Part shown: one piece after another, positions 32,941-35,007 of the stretch
Numbering within the stretch: the first letter of the stretch is position 1
Layout: every line of letters begins with the position of its first letter
Assembly (NCBI GenBank): GCA_026392115.1
Contig: JAPLCQ010000144.1
Location: forward strand, 1 to 35,007
Origin: Armatimonadota bacterium
GTDB lineage: Bacteria; Armatimonadota; Chthonomonadetes; Chthonomonadales; CAJBBX01
DNA: 35,007 bases
Direction: 5' to 3'
The notes under the pieces: model-generated
What the model was told of the DNA's origin: nothing
The model's input: only the letters and a program-made list of their open reading frames with translations
Database searches by the model: none
Position numbers and translations under genes: made by a program

Positions 32941-34407
32941 TCACCGTCCCGCCACGGTCACGACCTGCTCCTCCAGCACGGTCGCGGGCTTGTCGTCGTA
33001 GAGCCTCCTGCCGGGGTCGTCCGGTATGCTCCTGGCTGTGACGCGCGGCCGCTCGCCGGGCTTGGCGGCGCGGTCCAGCGTCAGGATGGCCAGGGAGCCA
33101 TCGACGCGCACCGAGACCACGCGTCGGCCCTTCACCGTATAACGCGACGCCTGGGCCGCGTCGGCGCCGAGGCGCTTGGTGAAGCTGAGCGTGAGCGCGT
33201 TCCCGTCCAGCGCGGCGGCGGCGATGCGGGGCGGATCGCTGTACATGTAGCCGCCGATGAAGTACTCGTAGAGCGTCGTGGCCCGGGCGCCGAGCTTCTC
33301 GCACGCGGCCTCGAACCGGCGCACCCAGTCCCAGCCCCACCGGTTCTGCTTCTGCGATCCGATGTCGGCCTGGATCAGCACGGGGATGCGCGGCGAATGC
33401 GCCAGCAGCGGGTCGATGAAGGGTTTGTAGGCGCGCACGTAGTCCGGCGGCAGGTCGCCGCGTATCCAGTCGGGCCAGTGCGTCTGGAGGCCGTGCAGGT
33501 CCGGGCGAACCGTGCGGGCCACGAGCGCGGCGTCCTCGCCGCTGTCCTCCAGCACGCGGCGGAGGCCGTCGGGCTGGGCCAGCGCCAGCGTCCATGTGCA
33601 GACCTTCACGCCCGGCGACGAGGTGCGCAGACCTCCCGGCCCGTTCACCAGGTCGTTCAGGAACCCGGTCAACGTGTCGCGCCGGAACTCCAGCCACTTG
33701 CGCCAGAGGCCGGGGTTGCGTTCGGGCGAGCGGGGCGACGCGTGATCCAGGATGTCGGGCAGGCCCGCCTCGCCGGGGTTCCGCCTGGCGAACTCGGCCT
33801 TGCAGGCGGCGCAGAAGCAGGCGTAGGCGGGCGACTCCTTGCCGGGGTACTCGGGCCAGTGGGGCTCGGCGATCTCCAGCCCGTCGAAGCCGCCTTTGGC
33901 CAGGATGGCCGCCATGTTCGCCTTCTTCCAGCGCCGGTAGTCGGCGTTGTTCAGGCAGAGGCGCGTGTAGCCGTCGTTCAGCGCCTTGCCCTGCAGGTCG
34001 GTGCGGGTGACCATCTTCCAGACCTCCCAGCCGGCGGGGAGGTCGGCGGTGGTGTAGCACCCGTTGCCGAAGACGAGGCACCAGACCCCGATGCCCTGCC
34101 GGTGGAAGGCCTCCACGAGCCTGGGGTCGGCCTTGTCGGCGCTGGTGACCACGTAGTGGACCACGCCGTAGCCGTTGGCCCGAATCTCGGCGGCGATGCT
34201 CTCCGGCGAGCGGTCCTTGTAGTATCCGAACGCCGGGTCCACCTGCACGCTCCGCCCCAGCATGGGGTAGCGCCCGACCGGGCCTTGCCGGGCGGTACGC
34301 CGGGGAGCTTCGTCCTGCACGAATGTGCCCGAGACGCGCGGAGGAGCGGGCGCAGCCGCCGAGCCCGCCAGGGCGGCGCCAGCCGCCAGAGCCATGAGGG
34401 TAACCAT
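32941..34407 (-). CDS. Secreted TIM-barrel glycoside-hydrolase-like protein
   Basis: A 488-aa protein. I start at ATG 34407, which opens a signal peptide (MVTLMALAAGAALAGSAAA). The longer frame to 34632 runs into repeat DNA and is rejected. The body looks like a (beta/alpha)8 barrel: YGVVHYVVTSADKADPRLVEAF, then NMAAILAKGGFDGLEIAEPHWP with candidate acidic residues 178 and 181. A cysteine cluster CFCAACKAEF (197-202) follows, seen in several hypothetical glycosidase-like families. The C-terminal 90 residues look like a beta-sandwich (RYTVKGRRVVSVRVDGSLAIL). No family name is safe. Its place near the rhamnosidase and beta-helix genes supports a carbohydrate role by context only. Confidence 0.7.
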   Translation of the reverse strand: MVTLMALAAGAALAGSAAAPAPPRVSGTFVQDEAPRRTARQGPVGRYPMLGRSVQVDPAFGYYKDRSPESIAAEIRANGYGVVHYVVTSADKADPRLVEAFHRQGIGVWCLVFGNGCYTTADLPAGWEVWKMVTRTDLQGKALNDGYTRLCLNNADYRRWKKANMAAILAKGGFDGLEIAEPHWPEYPGKESPAYACFCAACKAEFARRNPGEAGLPDILDHASPRSPERNPGLWRKWLEFRRDTLTGFLNDLVNGPGGLRTSSPGVKVCTWTLALAQPDGLRRVLEDSGEDAALVARTVRPDLHGLQTHWPDWIRGDLPPDYVRAYKPFIDPLLAHSPRIPVLIQADIGSQKQNRWGWDWVRRFEAACEKLGARATTLYEYFIGGYMYSDPPRIAAAALDGNALTLSFTKRLGADAAQASRYTVKGRRVVSVRVDGSLAILTLDRAAKPGERPRVTARSIPDDPGRRLYDDKPATVLEEQVVTVAGR

Positions 34408-34551
34408 ACCGGCATGATACAGCCCATCGGACACGTAGTCAACAGGGCGGCGCCGCCGAACCGCGGGAAGTCCGGTCCACACGGTCAACACGGTCAAGCC
34501 GCGCCCGTCGTCGGTGGCTCGGGCCACTGCGCCTGCGAGACCACGGTCGCC

Positions 34552-35007
34552 CCGCCGTTCAGCGCGACGCCAACGGAAGCGCCGTGCAACGCGGAAGCGC
34601 GGCGGGCGGCATACGGGGGGTCCTTCGGCCATACGGCGGCCTCAGGATGACGGCAAAGGCAAGCGGCGCCCGCCTGTGCCTTTGCCGTCATCCTGACGCG
34701 AAGCGGAAGGATCCCCCGGCCTGAGCCGCCGCGCCTGCGGGACCACTCCTCCCCGCCGTTCAGCGCGCCGCCAACGGAAGCGCCGTGCAACGCGGAAGCG
34801 CGGCGGGCGGTTTACGGGGGGTCCTTCGGCCATCCGGCGGCCTCAGGATGACGGCCCGGGGGGGGGGGCAGTGCGCCCGTGCCTTTGACGTCATCCTGAC
34901 GCGAAGCGGAAGGATCCCCCGGCGTGAGCCGCCGCACCTGCGGGACCACTCCGCCCCGCCGTTCAGCGCGCCGCCAACGGAAGCGCCGTGCAACGCGGAA
35001 GCGCGGC
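34552..35007. repeat. Tandem intergenic repeat, about 202-bp period, running off the window
   Basis: Copies start at 34552, 34753 and 34956 with the block CCGCCGTTCAGCGCG (periods 201 and 203 bp); the third is cut by the window end. Each unit holds a conserved first 50 bp with CGGAAGCGC twice, then GGGGGGTCCTTC, a CCTCAGGATGACG/CGTCATCCTGACG palindrome and GGAAGGATCCCCC. The second unit has lost most of the central stem and has a run of 11 G (34858-34868). No coding gene; apparent reading frames here only repeat the unit. Confidence 0.88.
34643..34695. repeat. 19-bp perfect palindrome in the first repeat unit
   Basis: CAGGATGACGGCAAAGGCA (34643-34661) and its exact complement (34677-34695) flank a 15-nt loop. 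An outer pair, GGGGGGTCCTTC (34615-34626) and GAAGGATCCCCC (34706-34717), extends the symmetry with one mismatch. In the second unit only 10 bp (34844-34853 with 34889-34898) remain. Confidence 0.85.

Noticed and set aside
34408-34632. N-terminal extension of the glycosidase-like protein
   Set aside because: It is translated repeat DNA, and the same peptide text recurs in the next repeat copies. The signal peptide begins at 34407.
34552-35007. CRISPR array
   Set aside because: The units are about 202 bp with no short repeat/spacer alternation, and no cas genes are near.

Overview
The window is high-GC bacterial chromosome, densely coded on both strands, with no rRNA, tRNA, CRISPR array or complete mobile element that I can see. 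The best lineage clue is the 13.6 kb pseudopilin. Its N-terminal region after the processing site (FTLIELL, then [13 protein letters not shown]) and its C-terminal H-X9-DG motif are the style found in large numbers in Armatimonadota and, less exactly, in Planctomycetota and related phyla. A TonB-dependent receptor implies an outer membrane. An Armatimonadota-like diderm chemoheterotroph is an inference, not a proof.

Layout. 0-2.2 kb (minus): a fused alpha/beta E1 thiamine-diphosphate dehydrogenase, then a lipoyl-domain protein cut by the window edge. 2.3-7.7 kb: a secreted protein of unknown function, a Tat-exported Gfo/Idh/MocA-like protein on the other strand, and a coupled pair of an alpha/beta hydrolase and a fucose/arabinose-isomerase-like protein. 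7.9-9.1 kb (plus): a sigma70-like promoter, a structured leader, a 45-aa peptide, a pseudopilin and a 67-aa membrane peptide, all overlapping. 9.3-13.3 kb (plus): a GH38 alpha-mannosidase and a secreted TIM-barrel glycosidase. 13.4-15.0 kb (plus): a second pseudopilin locus with a hairpin-rich leader and two small membrane proteins that share a GYYxGP motif, closed by a 16-bp bidirectional terminator. 15.0-18.9 kb (minus): a DEAD-box RNA helicase and a glycyl radical enzyme with an unusual active site. 19.0-19.3 kb: a decayed gene fragment and a repeat. 19.3-24.4 kb (minus): a TonB-dependent receptor, YfiR-like protein and hybrid histidine kinase operon. 24.7-27.9 kb (minus): a GH78 alpha-L-rhamnosidase and an acyl-carrier-like protein lacking the usual serine. 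28.1-34.4 kb: a frameshifted lipoprotein, a Uma2 nuclease, a zinc-ribbon protein, a parallel beta-helix protein, a D-serine-dehydratase-like enzyme and a glycosidase-like protein. 34.5-35.0 kb: palindromic tandem repeats running off the end.

How it fits together. Several genes point to use of complex plant or microbial glycans: mannosidase, rhamnosidase, two TIM-barrel glycosidase-like proteins, a beta-helix protein, a sugar-isomerase-like protein, a Gfo/Idh oxidoreductase and a TonB receptor. They are spread over several transcription units, so this is a loose sugar-use neighbourhood, not one classic utilisation locus. The most promising undescribed elements are the two pseudopilin loci with tiny co-transcribed membrane proteins and structured leaders, and the glycyl radical enzyme whose usual Cys-x-Glu is Cys-Met-Gln.
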